DNA from: Mansonella perstans
Lineage: Eukaryota > Nematoda > Chromadorea > Rhabditida > Onchocercidae
Direction: 5' to 3'
Assembly: GCA_037074765.1 (NCBI GenBank)
Contig: JBAMDO010000564.1
Span: 620,001-684,000, forward strand
DNA length: 64,000 nucleotides
Shown: positions 49,674 through 63,965 of the stretch, one piece after another
Position numbering within the stretch: position 1 is the first letter of the stretch
Layout of the letters: each line of letters opens with the position of its first letter
Translations under genes and position numbers: made by a program
Notes under the pieces: generated by a model
The model's database searches: none
What the model was told of the DNA's origin: nothing
Seen by the model: the letters and a program-made list of their open reading frames with translations, nothing else

Positions 49674-50828
49674 CATTAGAGAGGAAATGAAATTGACTTT
49701 AATCGCGACACATTATGACACAATAATGGTACGGGAATAAATAAGGCAATTTGACCTTAACAATATTGACTGAGTGAGAACTACCATTCCTGAATGTAAA
49801 TTACGCAATTATCTTCATACCGATTTCACTCGAAGTTATAATTCACAGTTATGAATTTTCGGGTAATGTGAAAATTTTTGATGTTTTCCGTTAGAGGATG
49901 TGAAAATGTCCATATTTATAAAACCAGCAGAAGACGTGGAGAAAATAAAACAAGAAAATTAGGAAACGATTTCTTCTCATCACTTTCATAATACTAGTAA
50001 TCATTCTGAAAGAGGTGTCTCTTTTCTCTTTTCCCAGTCTTTGTTCTAAAATATTTGTTCTAAAATATGTAAGTAATATGCTTAAGTAGCTCTCGGTGAT
50101 AAGTATACCATAAGTGGCCCTATTGCTTGTTACAATGTTTCTTTATATTTATTTAAGCCAATCATTCTCAAATCATTTTGGTTAGATTGATTTTAAATAT
50201 CAATATTTTACATTTTCTTGTTTATAAATGGCATTTAGATAAATAATCTACATATTGTACCGACTGATTCAAGTGACTGATAAGTGATGAAGCATCGCTC
50301 AAATGCCGAACGAGTTTTTGTTTTTTTTTTTTTTGAAAAATTGAATCATTCCTTTTTCTAAGCGCCATTCACGCGTTATGGCTCTTTGCTCCAGAATTTT
50401 TCATTCCCATCATTTTTTCCTCATCATTGCTTTACCTTTGTTTTATATTACTCATTTTTATCTATTTCTGGAATTAAGTGATCCTACAACAGTATCAATA
50501 ATTTTCAAATGGACTCATTATATTAATTCTCAAAGCAAAGATAACAAACGATTGTTTTTTATTCGAATCGATATTGAAAATAATTATGCTTAGATAAATG
50601 GCCTACGATCTCTACAGTAATAGTATAAGTTTCATTTTTGATGAAAGTTTTAACTAGGTAAGTTTCTTGACTACAGAAGTGTAGAAAATTAGAAAAACCA
50701 CGCAATTTAGGGCCAAATAAAACGAGAACATTGATAATAACCAGTTGAAAATGGGAATGCTTATTCGTTGGAGACATTCAATCAAACACACATAAAAGTT
50801 AACTAACCATCGCTTGCCACTTGACAGA

Positions 50829-51631
50829 TCATTGGGAGCTTTTGCCGTTCCAGAATCCATCTTTCTCTTTTCCGCATTGTTTGGTCTTTTTTGACAACTG
50901 CTATATCAGGTACGAATGAATGGTTGCAATGAAACATACAGAAATAGCAACGAAATTTCCCAAATCAAATCCGTTTTATGTTTATTAGAGATTATAAATG
51001 ATTACAAGACAGTATTGTGCTTTATTGATTTCTGTTCATTTGCTGGGAAATTTCTATACTTTGCAAGAGTGTAAGATATTTGTAATGGAGCAGGAAGTAG
51101 AGCAATGTAGAACTAATTATCATTTTCACAGCCTTTATTTTTCAAGCCAAATAATTCTGGCGGTATTTTCTTCTACGCAACACTTTTCCTAAGGCGCTTT
51201 TATCAAGCGTAAATCGCAACATTTATTGAAATTTTTTCCAAAATTCTGTCTCATTTTTGCGAAAAAGAGACGGAAATCGAGTAAAAAAATTGCATTTAAA
51301 TCGTTGCGCTGTAAAAATTTCCGGTTTTATTGAAACAGTCTTGAAATTTTTCAAAAAAGTTCGCCGCTTCATCGCTCGCCAATAAATTCGAACTTCTGAT
51401 GGATTTGAAGTTTCACTGTCAACTGAAATTTTCGATAATTATTGGTGTGGAAACATGAGAAATGAAAAGTTATTCTAATCATATTCTCATGATTTCATAG
51501 CTCCCCTTAAAATGCCAAAATTTGTTAAAATGTCAAGTTGAACTTACGTGTCCTTGAAATTGTTGCTTGGTGTTGGCATTAAACCTTTTCTCCTTTTCTT
51601 TCGGCATACCAGTCGTTAGGTGAATCATCAT
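50829..51631 (-). CDS. Candidate two-exon small basic protein, 50 aa, weak
   Basis: On the minus strand, ATGGTCAG is followed by GTTGAAAGTA and an ATG at 51631, as for a trans-spliced start. Exon 1 (51631-51548, 28 codons) ends at a canonical GTAAGT. A phase-matched acceptor (GATATAGCAG) opens exon 2 (50897-50829, 22 codons and stop). The product is Lys-rich (MPKEKEKRFNANTKQQFQGH, then LSKKTKQCGKEKDGFWNG). I do not recognise it. Other frames of exon 2 are also open, which weakens the case. Confidence 0.25.
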
Positions 51632-53040
51632 TACTTTCAACCTGACCATTCCATGGAATAAACAATAACAAAGGAGCAGGCTTGTCGTTTTACAATTAAA
51701 TTTAAATTATAATTAGTGGTCGGGATAAGTGGTATTAAAACAAATTAACAAAGCAATGATTTAGAAAATTTTTGTTGACAATCGTTGTCCTTTTGTCATA
51801 AATAGTAATGTTTATATTTACAGGTATGAAAATTGCTACTCATGTAGATATAAAAGTAAACATTTTCAACAATAGGACATATCTTAGTTTAATCTTTTCT
51901 ATTATTGTTAGGCTATTTAAAAAATTTTTCTATTTATTCATTTGTAAGATGTCCGATTGATCAGAGAGATATCAGAGATGGATATCAAAAAACTATGATT
52001 GCCAATAAATGATAATGACATTAATGTTCCATGACAGCTATGACAGTTTCATTTATTGCCAACTTATTGATGAAATTACTAAATCTCTCGCAGTTTCCAT
52101 TTCCTCTCATTAAAAAAATTTGATCTGTAAAATTGCATGAAAGAAGTGATTGAACTTTTAATTTGCAAAGGATTAAATTATCGGTTACGCAGTGATTGTC
52201 GGATACATTGATTTAGTAGACTTTTTCATCAAAGCTCAGCAATAATATAGTTCTGATAATTTCAATTTTTCAAATTTCTAATGTAAATCGATCGATCATG
52301 GAAGATTAATTCAAATTCATTTTTGTTTCATAATATTGCTGATTTTGCATTTTGCATTTCTGAAAAAAATCAGTTTATCATTTCAAAAATTTTGAAAATT
52401 TAGCTCTTAAAATTTAGCTTTGAATTCAATCTGTTTTTAACTTGACAAGTTTTTTATGACAAAAATTGGTTCGCGAGAAAAAATGTAACAGATGGAAAGT
52501 TTCAATAAAATCTTTCCCACTAATGAGGGAATTTTGGCTGCTTTTTTATTAGCAAAGTATAAATGTAATACACAAACTCATTCGTTTCGTGTTTCATGTG
52601 AACTTTTATTCCATCTACTTAATCGATTCTTAAGTTTTTCATTTTTGATCTTTCTTTGTTTTCCTTGCAAAAATTTACTGTTCCGTTTGCTGCTTGAATA
52701 TTTTTAGTCATTTATATATTTCTGATTATATATTCACTAACTGAAAACTCTCTGATGAATTTTTCTGAGATAAAAATGAATTTCCTGGAAGTTGTAATAC
52801 AATTATAAAATGATCTGACACTTCAAGTCTTCAAACATAAAATGATTTGACACAATTATAAAAGCGATTTTGTTTTCATTTATTATTTTAAATTAGTTTC
52901 CATGAATTTAGTGATAAAAAGTTAGGTTCTGTCAAGAATTTTCGTTTTAAGTTTTTTAGTATGGCGCGAGAAATTTTTTTAAATTTTCCGTTTTCAAGCT
53001 GCAAATGATATAAAAGAGTTTAGGGTACTAAATATTTCAG

Positions 53041-53064
53041 TTTTTTTTTTTTTTTTTTTTTTTT
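53041..53064. repeat. Poly-T homopolymer
   Basis: Uninterrupted run of about 24 T in gene-poor DNA. Confidence 0.85.
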
Positions 53065-56000
53065 ATTTCTACGGTAGCTTCAGCATCAGTCGAGGTAAAA
53101 AGTCAGAAATTGAGCTTGCCATAAATCAAGGATGTGTTATAATTATTTGCAGTCTCTGGAGATGCATGGTAAGATAAAAGACGAATTTTTACTAATTTAA
53201 AAGTGAACTTTGTTTGTGTAAAGTAAGACAATACCCTAAAATAAAATTGTTAGTATGTAAAGTTTAATAAATTTGTGAAGACTGTCCATTGATATCATTG
53301 TTTTGCATTTGTTTTAACTTTCAGTGGAGCATATTGTTATTTGTTAACGACTAAAATTTATTCAGCTTGCCCGACCTGATTTATTTATGTAATGAAAACA
53401 GAGAATTAATTCAAATATATCATCCAGTCAGTGTTTGCCCACCTGCCTCATTTAATGATAAATAAAATCATCTCTAATATTTTGCATACATTATTAATCG
53501 CATCATATATATATATAGTCAACATCATTGGCTTCGTCAGCAAATTTTAATCTTTAATTTCAATCTATCCTTACCTGTACGAAAAATTTAACTAAAATTT
53601 AATTTTGTTTACATATTTATATTGAAAAGATTAAATTAAAATTGAAAATAAAAATTGCATTGTTCATGCCTTTCTCGTATTTCAACTTTTTCTATAGCTT
53701 CTCATACTTTTTTTCGTTAAAATATCTTTCATATAAGACTGAAATTCTTTTGATAAAATAAATAATCAATGATCTTATTGAAAAGATGTTAAAACATGTT
53801 TACCAATTTAATTCTGTCCTTGCATTCCTGAAAAGGAATGTAGAAGAAGACAAAAGGTTATTATGATTTGGAAAATAAGTGAACTTCTTGCAGACTATTC
53901 CACTATCTATGACCCCAGTAACTTGATCTATCTGAAATCTTCCTATCTGGCATAAAATCTAAGAGATATTTTCGTTATAGGCATAAAACAATAAATACCA
54001 ATTGTTATTCCATCTTTTACTATCCGCAGATATTTGCTCATCTTTGACTTTTATTTTCCAATAGTTTTACAGTATTAGGAAGATCAGAATGAAGACCGAG
54101 ATATCCAAAATAGTCAAGACCGAGATATCCAGATAATCAAGATTTTTCTTAACATTCTCCCAAATGTGACGTGAGCGAATTGCGATGTAACCCCTTTTTT
54201 GTTTATGCTTTCATTTTTAGTTTCTATTAGTTTTTTTTTTCTCTATCTTCCCCTTTTTCTCTTTTTCTCTTCATGGAACTTTGGTTCAAATTCATTAGCG
54301 GGATGGACGATGCGCACAAATCGCAACTTCACCTTCCTTCCTATCTAATATTCAAACTTCAAGGACTTTGAGTAATTTTTGATAATCGATACGATCTTTA
54401 CCTGAATCTGAATTGATTTATCCTTAAATTGAAATAAGTACTTGAAATTAAATATTTTTATTTTATATTTTAAATAGCAGAATGCATATTCTCTTTCTCT
54501 TTTCATTCTTGTTTTAAATATTATTAGCAAATTTATTGCTAATTATTGTAACAATATTGCTTTAATCATTGCAAAATGATAGAAATGCCTAACTTGACAG
54601 ATATTATTATTCAATGTTTTACACTTAGGCATTTGATAGTTTCAAATTTGAAGATCTCATAACAAAACACTAAAGTAATAAATATTTTAAATTGCATTAA
54701 GGATTTTAAATTTAATGCTATTTAAAAAGAAGTTATTGTTCATTCAAAAAAATGATGATTCCTTTTTTTTTTTTTTACATACAGTCTTTCTTGGCTAAAC
54801 TTCTAATTCAAATTGAAATTTTACAAATTTCAAACTGGCATATGAATCTTTGTCAAATTATGATAGGCATAATTGATAATATTAATTAAATGTCATTTAA
54901 TTTTACCTCTCCTTATTTGTATTTGTGCAAAGTAACTGAATTAAAGTAATTGCTCATTATAGGCCAAAGATGAACGATGGTAAGATGAGAAATATTTTAC
55001 AATGGAAATAATAGGATCAATGACAAAATGCTAATCATCTTGAAGAAATGATATGCAAAAACCATCTGCTTAACTTTCTCTTTACTCTCTTTCAATTTCT
55101 GTCCTCTTCACAATCATCATTTTCTACTTCTGAAATTAAACGCAGTAGAATAAGAATTTTCTGTTTTCTTGGATATAGCTGGGTCAAATTATCTTGAATT
55201 AAGATTTATTTGAGCCTAAGATTGAAACATATCTGAATTTCTGCTTTTTTTTTTAAGGAAATTTTGCTTGGAAAATTATTGCAACAATTGAATGGTTTTA
55301 GTACCACTAATTTCCTAATGTAAATATAACCGAAGGATTAATTGCAGAATTTGTTCGAAGATTTCGAAAAAACTGGACAAATTCTTTTTGATTTTACTTC
55401 CTCACAATGATATTACTTTTTTTTTTTGCAGGAAAATCGTTGTTAATCATTACGAACCTATAAATTTGATTATCTGATTAGTTCATCTGAAAATTATTTA
55501 CTAACTAATCTACAATCGAATTAATTTAAACTTTTGTTCTCTTATTAGTTCAGCTTTTATTCGTAATCTATTTTTATGTTAATTGCATTTCATTTTTTAA
55601 GAGATTAAACTGAAAATAATTTAGAAATAAATTTTCTATCGGTTCACTACCGGCGACACAATTTCTTGCAATCGCTGCACACATTTGCTGTGCAAGCATC
55701 TAGAATTATTTTTTGATTTTGAAATCTTTTTTGGGTCACTTATTTTTTTCATCTGAATTCCGCAAACTAACATCTCTCTTTGTGTTTAACAATGATTACG
55801 GCTCAACTTCTATGGTTGGTGATGGCATCCGAACTATGAAGCATAGTACGATGATCCATTTTTAAAAGTAAATTTTTCGGCGAAGTTACTTTCTTCTCAC
55901 TTATAAATTAATTTATTTTTTATGGCCAAAAACTGGCTAGAATTGTCATGTAACGTCGGTAAATGCAAAGATATTTATAAATTATAAAGTAAAACAAATT

Positions 56001-59000
56001 CTGTATTCAAGCGTTTAAGTTAGGTATCCCATTCATCCATAGTCTTTTAGAGGAACTGAATTATATGGAACGATTTCAAGCGATGACAATTTTCTAACAG
56101 GTCAAGTTGGTCATGAAGTTGACCATTGGATATTTATAATCTGTTTATTTGCCAGATATTTATTTATATGTTTGTTCGCTCATCTAATCAATTCATGATT
56201 ATTTCAAGCATTATAATTTAAAACAGACACAATAACCTTTGACATTAACGATTAATGTTTGAACTCTATCCTTTGATACTGCCTTCTTTGTGGTCTTTCT
56301 CATTCATTTTTTGGCAGAGTAAAATAGATGATGACTATTTAAACAAAAAATTGAGCTGAGATTTCTTGGGTTTTTTCAAATATCCTATTATTATGGGAGG
56401 GAATGGCGACAATGTTTAGAATATTTCCTTTCTTCAAAGTCAGCTTCGTTTCTCGCTTATTTAAGATCTAGTTTTACAACAAAGCCTAACTGAATGAAAT
56501 AGGGGTGCTGTTTTGCCCTTTCTTTATCTTTCCTTTTTCTTCTATTTTTTTCTATTCTTTATTATTTTCATAAAATCATTTTATTCCAAAAGACTGCTTT
56601 AATTATCAATTAAGGCAAAATCACCTTTTTAAATCTATTTACATTTTACAAAAATCCCTGCGTCACAATCTAGCGTATCTTTTTGTTTATTCACTTGCTT
56701 TGACCAGGACAAGAGTAAAATTGATTTAAATTCATCTGATACATGAGTTAAAATTAGGTTTCAAGAGGCTTCCGTTTATTAATCGATGTTTATATACGGC
56801 GAGAATTTCTTCGTCATTTTTTCATTAATCTTAAATATTAAATCTTAAATATTTTCTAATATTGATTGAAACTAAACTGAAATTTAGCCACTACCCTCGC
56901 TTAATTTATGATGAAATTTCCAGTACTTTAATAGAAGGGAATAGTATTGAAATTTTAAGAATCTGCAATAAATTAATTAAATGGAGTAATTAAGATAGTA
57001 GTTGATTCATCCATCAGATTATTTAGATACTATGGATCAAACAAACAAATTATATCAAATCATGGTTTAGACCAAGAAGCTTTTTCAAATCTGGATTATT
57101 CAGTTTAGTATGATAATTATTAGTTCAAATACCTGAATGCATCTTTTTCCATTATGATGCTGGAAAGAGAAAATATGAATGCATGTCTGCAGTAACCTTG
57201 GAAACCCCTTGCTAGTAACAGTTATTTCAAACTTTTTGGTTGCTACCAGATTGTATTCCGTTTGGTTTGATATTTCGCTTTTTCTTTTCTTTTAGTCCTT
57301 TTTTGATTCTATTTTAGCTTTTACAATCAAGATTTTTTTCTCGGAAAAGGTTTGCACTTCATGAAATGGTTAGTACGTGCACAAGATAAGTGGATATAGC
57401 TTGGCTTTTTTTGATTGTAAATTTCAGATACAAATTCTTATTCTTGTTCCGCCACTGTAGGAGGATAAGAAGAGAGCACCAAAATAAAATGCATATTTCT
57501 TGACATTCTGGATACCAGAGAATTTTGGAATATTTCCTAAACAAGTGAATTTCTCTTAAACTAACTTCTCTATACACTTTTTTGCACTTTATTTGAATTT
57601 TCGAGAAAATTATTTTGACTAAGAGAAAACAAAAGAAAAAAAATATAAGCAAAAGAAACAACACTAAAAATTTCACAAATAACGAAAATTGAACGACCGT
57701 TAGAAGTTAATTGTTATCAACTTCTGTCTGCGTTACTTTTCACAATGTAGAAACATTTCTGCGAATAGAATTTCTATTGAAATTAGAGGTGGAATCACCT
57801 GTAAAGCACTTTTAATAAAGCCTAGGAAGAATAATAGATAGGAACATTTTAGAATACCGTGAAGACAAATTTCGGAAATGTCAAGTAAGCAAAGTGACGG
57901 ATTATTAGTCGAAGGGTAATCGGTTGAAGTCATATGATTACTGAAGATTAAAAACTGATGCTATGCAGGAAGATGTATTCAATTTATTAGAAGTTGAAAA
58001 ACCCATCTAATTTGTGTCTATTTTTTGAAAAATTTCGGAGTAAGAAAAATGAATCGATTTAACAGATTTAAACTTATTATTCAATGCTATATTGTCCAGC
58101 TTCCGATTAACATCAGTTAAATAATCTAAATGTTTGTGCTGCGACAAACTTTGTTGTCAAAAAAATAGCGGTAAATGGGCGCAAACATCGCTTTCAACTA
58201 AATGCTCCTCGATCATTCAAAGCTAGTAATTAAAATAGCTTTTGAAGTTTACATAATCATAGTTATTTCAAAATCATCTTGGTCCTGATAGTATTGATAT
58301 TATAATCATAAACTTTTCATTAATACAATTGCATTAAGCATAGTTATAACCTCTGTCATTGTATTTTCATCTTTGCATTTAGACATAATATCAGATAAAA
58401 TTTAACAAGCGTTGAATACTTTTAATTCTTTTTAATCATTTAGTTGTGATTGCTATTAAACTTCAATATGGACTGATTTTTTTCATGAATTTTAGTTTTT
58501 CTTCTCTCAGATATCTTTTTCATTTAAATCCATCAAAACTTGTGATTAGTTAAAAAGCACATGATAGTTGAAAAAATGAAAGTTGGAATTTGAAGACTAT
58601 TTACTATTTAGCGGTCATTATACCTTTTCCTTTTCTACTTAACGATTATCCTGTTCTTTCCAATTTTTGATTTACTTTGAAGAAACTATTTTTTAAATTC
58701 TCTCTTTTATATTCGTGTCATATATTGGTTTAAGACCACTTTATAACATTTTCGCGTCTTTTTGCAGATTTAAATTTGAAATTTATAATTCCTTCTCATA
58801 CATCTTTTTCCTTTCAAATGTGGAATTTGAATTTGTTTTCTCTATTTACTTCCCACGTTTTTCGTTTTTTTCCTACTCACTTTAAAAACTTTAATCACAA
58901 TATCTTTTCCCATCATAGCTTCCATTGGGGACTGCGTTACATCTATTTAGTGTTATTAAATTTCCAAATTAACCAAATTCACTAAACCCGTGGAATCTAA

Positions 59001-60259
59001 AAAAAGATGTTATGTAACAGTTAATAAGTTACTCTGACGTTAATTTATTTCTCGATCTGCTAGCAAGAGAAAGAATTGTCCTCAAAACTTTCTAAATTCA
59101 TTTTTCACTGATATCAATCTGATAATTCAAAGTGTTTCACTTATCCATTTGCTAAATCGGGTGAAAAGTCTTTTTCTGAGATGTGCAGAGAAAAAATACA
59201 TTATCTATTTAGTAATCAGATCGATGAATACTGAATAATAAGTTCTAATAATCATTGTATCTCTCCGGGAGTGACAAATGAAATAAATTTGCATAAAACA
59301 AAATATTTGCACATACAATAAAATATTTGTGTATATAATAAAATATTTGTATAAACATATGTGTGTTAAGTATTGTAAAATATAGAAATATTTATTCTGA
59401 AATATTCATATGAAATATTTTGACGGATCAGGTTGTATCAAAAGCAATACAGAATAGAACTTGCCAATATTGAAACATTTGGAAACATTCATTTGCTTTA
59501 GAATTATTCGATCGCTTAAAAGGTTAGGAATTCGTTAAACTTTTCGAAATTTTGCCAGTCATTAATCGAAATCCAGCTAACTTAAACTGCATCACTCCTC
59601 AAAAAAGCTACCAACATCTGCAATAAATTGAAGCCTTATAAATAATTCAAATTTGTAAGATATCAAATTTAAAAATGAAATGTTGCGCCATGTTTGTATC
59701 GAATTTAACAAAGATAAGAAAGGGTGAAAGAAGTTGTAATAACAGAAAGAAGAATTCATTCAGCATTTTTAGTTTGTTTGAAATACATATTAAAAAATTG
59801 AAAATCTAATTATGCAACTAAAAAACTGAAAATCTAATTGTGCAACTTGCCTTGCAAAATATGAAATACTTTTTTTCAAAAGTGTTACTGCAAAAGAAAC
59901 TTTTCTCATCTCTGTTTTCATTATTGTTATACTGTGAAGATTTGATGTTTGCTTACTAAACATTTTACTTCTGAGACATTTTCGTATTTTCGTTTACTTT
60001 CTTCATTCATTTATTTATTTCTTTTATTTTCCTTTTTTATCTAAGAATTAGAATATTTTTAAAGTGATGTAAAGTGGAAAAGGAAAAAGGTTTTTCTATT
60101 CATTATTATTGCAGTAATAATCAACCGAATTGGAGAAGGAAAGGACAGTAAAGACGAAAGAAGAAAGTGATTGCTTGTCAGGAATTCTCTAGGACAATTA
60201 ACGACTGCGTTAGCTCTTTCTCTTTACTTGGAGTAGTAGAGAAATTTTTCTTTGACAAG

Positions 60260-63200
60260 ATGGCATTGAAACGTTCATCAGGTGTGTCTTCACTAAGTTC
60301 ATTATTTCCATCACCCGTTTCACTACTTTATCGAATGTTTCACATACGTGGCAACCAAAAACGTAATATTCTTCTCAATATTTTATCCTTAATTGGAGCT
60401 TATTGGATCATCACTACACTGATCTCACTTTCCAATCGTGATCTTGTAAGTTATTCCTTTCTATTACCTTAGATCATTGTAATTCTTTTTATCATTTACT
60501 ATAAACCGTATTATCATATTAATTATTTTTCTGCTTTAACTGATTTTATTCAAACATATTTCTCAAACGATTGAAGATTTATACTGAAAAACTCAATAAA
60601 GATATTTTTTAAAAATCTCAACGGAGAAGATATAATTAATCGGTTAAACTAAGACAAAGCAACCATCTATTGATTGAATTGACAATGAAAGCAATATTCT
60701 TACAGTGATAATTGAGAATTTATGATTGACTATTCTCTGTTAATATTACTGAACGAATAATTTTCAAATGAATAAATCCTTCAGTACCTTACAGGAACGT
60801 GATACACAGGGACGCAAGTTGTCGTTGAAGGAACCGGTTGGTCGACAATTACAATTACAAGAAGAAGGTTACGTTGCAGTCGATGATTCTAAACAACAAC
60901 AAGAAATTATTAATAACAATCGCAGGAAAGAAATCCTACATGTACCTCAGCCTCATAGGAATCTTCCAGAATTTATCGAAGGTGAGAAGTTGAAAAAATT
61001 CGAACAAGCAAATGAAATCCCTGGAGAAGATAATAATGGATTAAAAAAGGTAAGGAAATGATACTTTTGTTTTGATTTTAAGAACTAAATTTTTCATGGT
61101 AGTTCAAAAATTATAAAAATATCCATTATTAAGAAGTTTTCCAGCCTAATATTCCGCAACCAAAACATTTTGTCTATATGGAAGATAGCCCAATTTATAA
61201 ACAAGGCGATCCAAATCAACCTGGTGAATTTGGCACTGGTGTAAAAATTGACAAAGAGGTATTTGAATTCCACTGAAAAAGACGAGAATACAATATAATC
61301 GTTTTTGTCCAATTACTGTAATCCTTTTTTTGTGTAATAAAAAAATATCATATGAAGATAAAATCTTTCAGTGATGCTTTTAAAGCAGCAATATTTTTAT
61401 CTCTTTGCATTCCATTGCATATTCATAAAATTTGGTTAAACTTATTATTGGCGTCATTTGCAGAAATTATCGCCAGAAGAGCGCAAGCTATTCGACGAAG
61501 GATTCACCCGGAATTCCTTTAATGAATATGTGTCCAATATGATTTCCATACATCGATCACTTCCAAATAATACCGATGAATTGTTAGTTGAATTAAGAAT
61601 TGAAAATTTTTTTTTTACCGAAAGTTTTAATTATCGGTAAGCATAATCGCTTCTTTCTCAAGCACTTCGGTTCTTCAATTAATTTCTCTCAAAATTTATT
61701 AATTTTTTTATTTCTTTTTTGCTTCCAATTTAATTTTGTCGAAAATTAATCACCTGATCACCTGAAATATTTTTGATAGTGCTACAATAAGAAAATGATT
61801 AACAATTGGGAAAATTTCTACAACCATGAGATAGAAAATTTGCGACAAAATTTTGTGGATATTCTGAACTCTGTAAGCTCTATGAATCTAGATCCGAAAG
61901 TTTATGAAGTTTTTCACGTAACTGAGTTCATAATTTTACAAACTAAAAGAAAATGCAAATTCCAGATGTCAGAAAGCATCTTATCGTGATGATCTGCCAG
62001 ATACATCGGTGATTATTTGCTTTCACAACGAAGCCTGGTCAGTACTTCTGCGCACAGTACATAGCGTGCTGGACAGAACACCTGTTCATCTGCTTAAAGA
62101 AATTATCCTAGTTGATGATTTCTCCGATTTAGAGCACTTAAAGGTGATATTGAGGAATCATAGACAATAATTATGGCTGTTTGATGAACTTTAAATAGAT
62201 TCGTACCTGTGAGATAGAAGCGGGTGCAAACCTTCAAGCGCTACCGTCATCACAATGACAGTCTAATCTACAATTGGTTATTGATAATTTATCATTTTTC
62301 GGGTGGTGGAGTATTCTTTATAAGTTAACTTCGTTGATAAGTGCTGCCCGATAAATTTGCTCTGTACTATTATCTTGATTATCGGTTACATCGGCTTGTT
62401 TCATTGAGAATTAATTTCTTTCTTATAATGGAATTAATTACTCTTACTTGCTTCTCATTAGTACTATCATAGAGAGTAATGCACTAACTAAGGTAATAGC
62501 TGAAATACGCATTAGTCTCAATTTTTTTAAGTATTGCCGATGATATAATGAATTTGGTAATAAAAAAAAATTCTGCTTGTTTTCAAAGAAGATAAAAATT
62601 ATGTTTGGGATTATGATCATCTAAAGAAAGGAAAATTGGTTATAGTATGATTTTGATTCAACTTCCAGAAACCACTAGAAGATTATATGAATCAGTTTGG
62701 TAAAGTTCGAATAATAAGATTGGAAAATCGGATGGGTTTGATTCGTGCTCGTCTTAGAGGTGCTTCGGTTGCAACAGGCAAAGTATTGACTTATTTGGAT
62801 TCACACTGTGAATGCATGAATAGTATGCAAATTTTTGTTTTTTTTTTTTCAGGTTCTTTTGAATAATTTCTAAATTTAAAAATATAAGGTAAGATTAAAT
62901 CGAATCTAAATTCATTTCTTTCGTTTACTTGTTCTAAGCCCCTATTCTTTTTGTTTTAATTTTTTTTTTTAATTGTTTATCGCATTCTTCAGCACACTGA
63001 TGCATATTTTCAGGATGGCTTGAACCGCTGTTAGACCGAATAGCACAAAATTCTACATACGTGGTAACACCTGTAATTGATACAATTAATTTGGAAACAT
63101 TGCAATATCATTTGTCAAACCATCGTCGTTTGAGTGTTGGCGGGTTTAATTGGGGCCTTGTTTTCAATTGGCATACACTACCAGATCGAGATTATCAAGC

Positions 63201-63965
63201 TATGAAATCACGAATTGATCCCATACCGTTAGTTATTCTCATTCTCATTCAGAATTCTCTTGATTTGATGCTCAAATAATGAAAACTGGTGAAAATTTTT
63301 CATAATATCGCAGTGGCAAAGTTTTCAAAAAATTACAAATTTTCAGATCTCCAACGATGGCCGGTGGTTTGTTTTCCATTGACCGAGCTTACTTTGAGAA
63401 ACTTGGTGCTTATGATCCTGGTTTTGACATTTGGGGCGGTGAGAATCTCGAAATATCGTTTAAAGTGAGGAAGTTTTTTTTTTAGGATTTTCTTAATAAT
63501 AACTCAAGTAGTCTTTTAAATTTTGTGTTGATTTAGCCAGTGAAATAGTGCTTCGATTGAGGATCCTGAAATTTTTTTAGATATGGATGTGTGGTGGTCG
63601 ATTGGAAGTAGTACCATGCAGTCATGTTGGCCATATTTTTCGTAAAAAATCACCTTATAAGTGGAGAAAAGGTGTTAATGTATTATTGAGGAATAATATT
63701 CGATTAGCTGAGGTATTTTATAGCTTATCTTGATTACGAAACTTGCAAATTTATTGCAGTTTTCTAGAAAGTAAATTTTGCGCTATAACTTTAAATCTTT
63801 TTGGGTGAAACTTTTTGAAAATAATTGTAAGATATTTGTCAAAAAGGACTACAATATAATTGAGAATTTCACTACCGTTTTGAATTTTTCGGATTTAAAA
63901 TTTACTTTGAGGTATGGTTGGATGATTACAAAGAAATTTATTACAATCGGATCAATCATAAGCTG
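60260..63965 (+). CDS. Polypeptide N-acetylgalactosaminyltransferase (GalNAc-T), 10 exons seen, 3' end outside the window
   Basis: Golgi type II membrane enzyme that adds GalNAc to Ser/Thr, starting mucin-type O-glycans. Exons: 60260-60445, 60795-61049, 61145-61258, 61464-61582, 61966-62143, 62669-62822, 63014-63227, 63347-63464, 63581-63712, 63912-63965; phases agree. There is a short basic cytoplasmic tail, a signal anchor at about residues 37-57 and a Gln/Glu-rich stem. Then come the family's [38 protein letters not shown] and [11 protein letters not shown]. The metal-binding DSH is in [10 protein letters not shown] (328-330), the UDP-GalNAc motif is [13 protein letters not shown] (433-445), and the second metal His lies in SHVGHIFRK (His464). 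The last exon seen, [18 protein letters not shown], ends in a donor, so the end of the catalytic domain and the ricin-type lectin domain must lie beyond 64000. [10 protein letters not shown] recalls the C. elegans GLY-5 group, an unconfirmed guess. Confidence 0.95.

Larger units (their letters stand above)
47244..60259. other. Thirteen-kilobase gene-poor region
   Basis: No gene with recognisable product on either strand. Contents noted: a three-copy short repeat at 49591-49673, a T run of about 24 bases at 53041-53064, and a weak two-exon small-gene candidate at 50829-51631 (-). Open frames near 57.4-57.9 kb (-) are hydrophobic, low in complexity and without convincing exon partners. The right end must contain the promoter of the glycosyltransferase gene, or a far regulatory region. 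Confidence 0.5.

Noticed and set aside
50812..50860. Minus-strand peptide MDSGTAKAPNDLSSGKRW, reminiscent of the start of an RBX1-type RING protein
   Set aside because: The resemblance is to a low-complexity N terminus only. No exon with the conserved RBX1 RING sequence follows within the window, and another frame of the same stretch fits a separate candidate.
57359..57933. Two minus-strand hydrophobic open frames that look like membrane proteins
   Set aside because: One begins with a run of Leu and Phe from a T-rich stretch. There are no convincing splice partners and no recognisable motif.
61795..61989. Open frame in the GalNAc-T gene between exons 4 and 5
   Set aside because: It lies in the intron and crosses the exon 5 acceptor in the wrong frame for the conserved [10 protein letters not shown] sequence.
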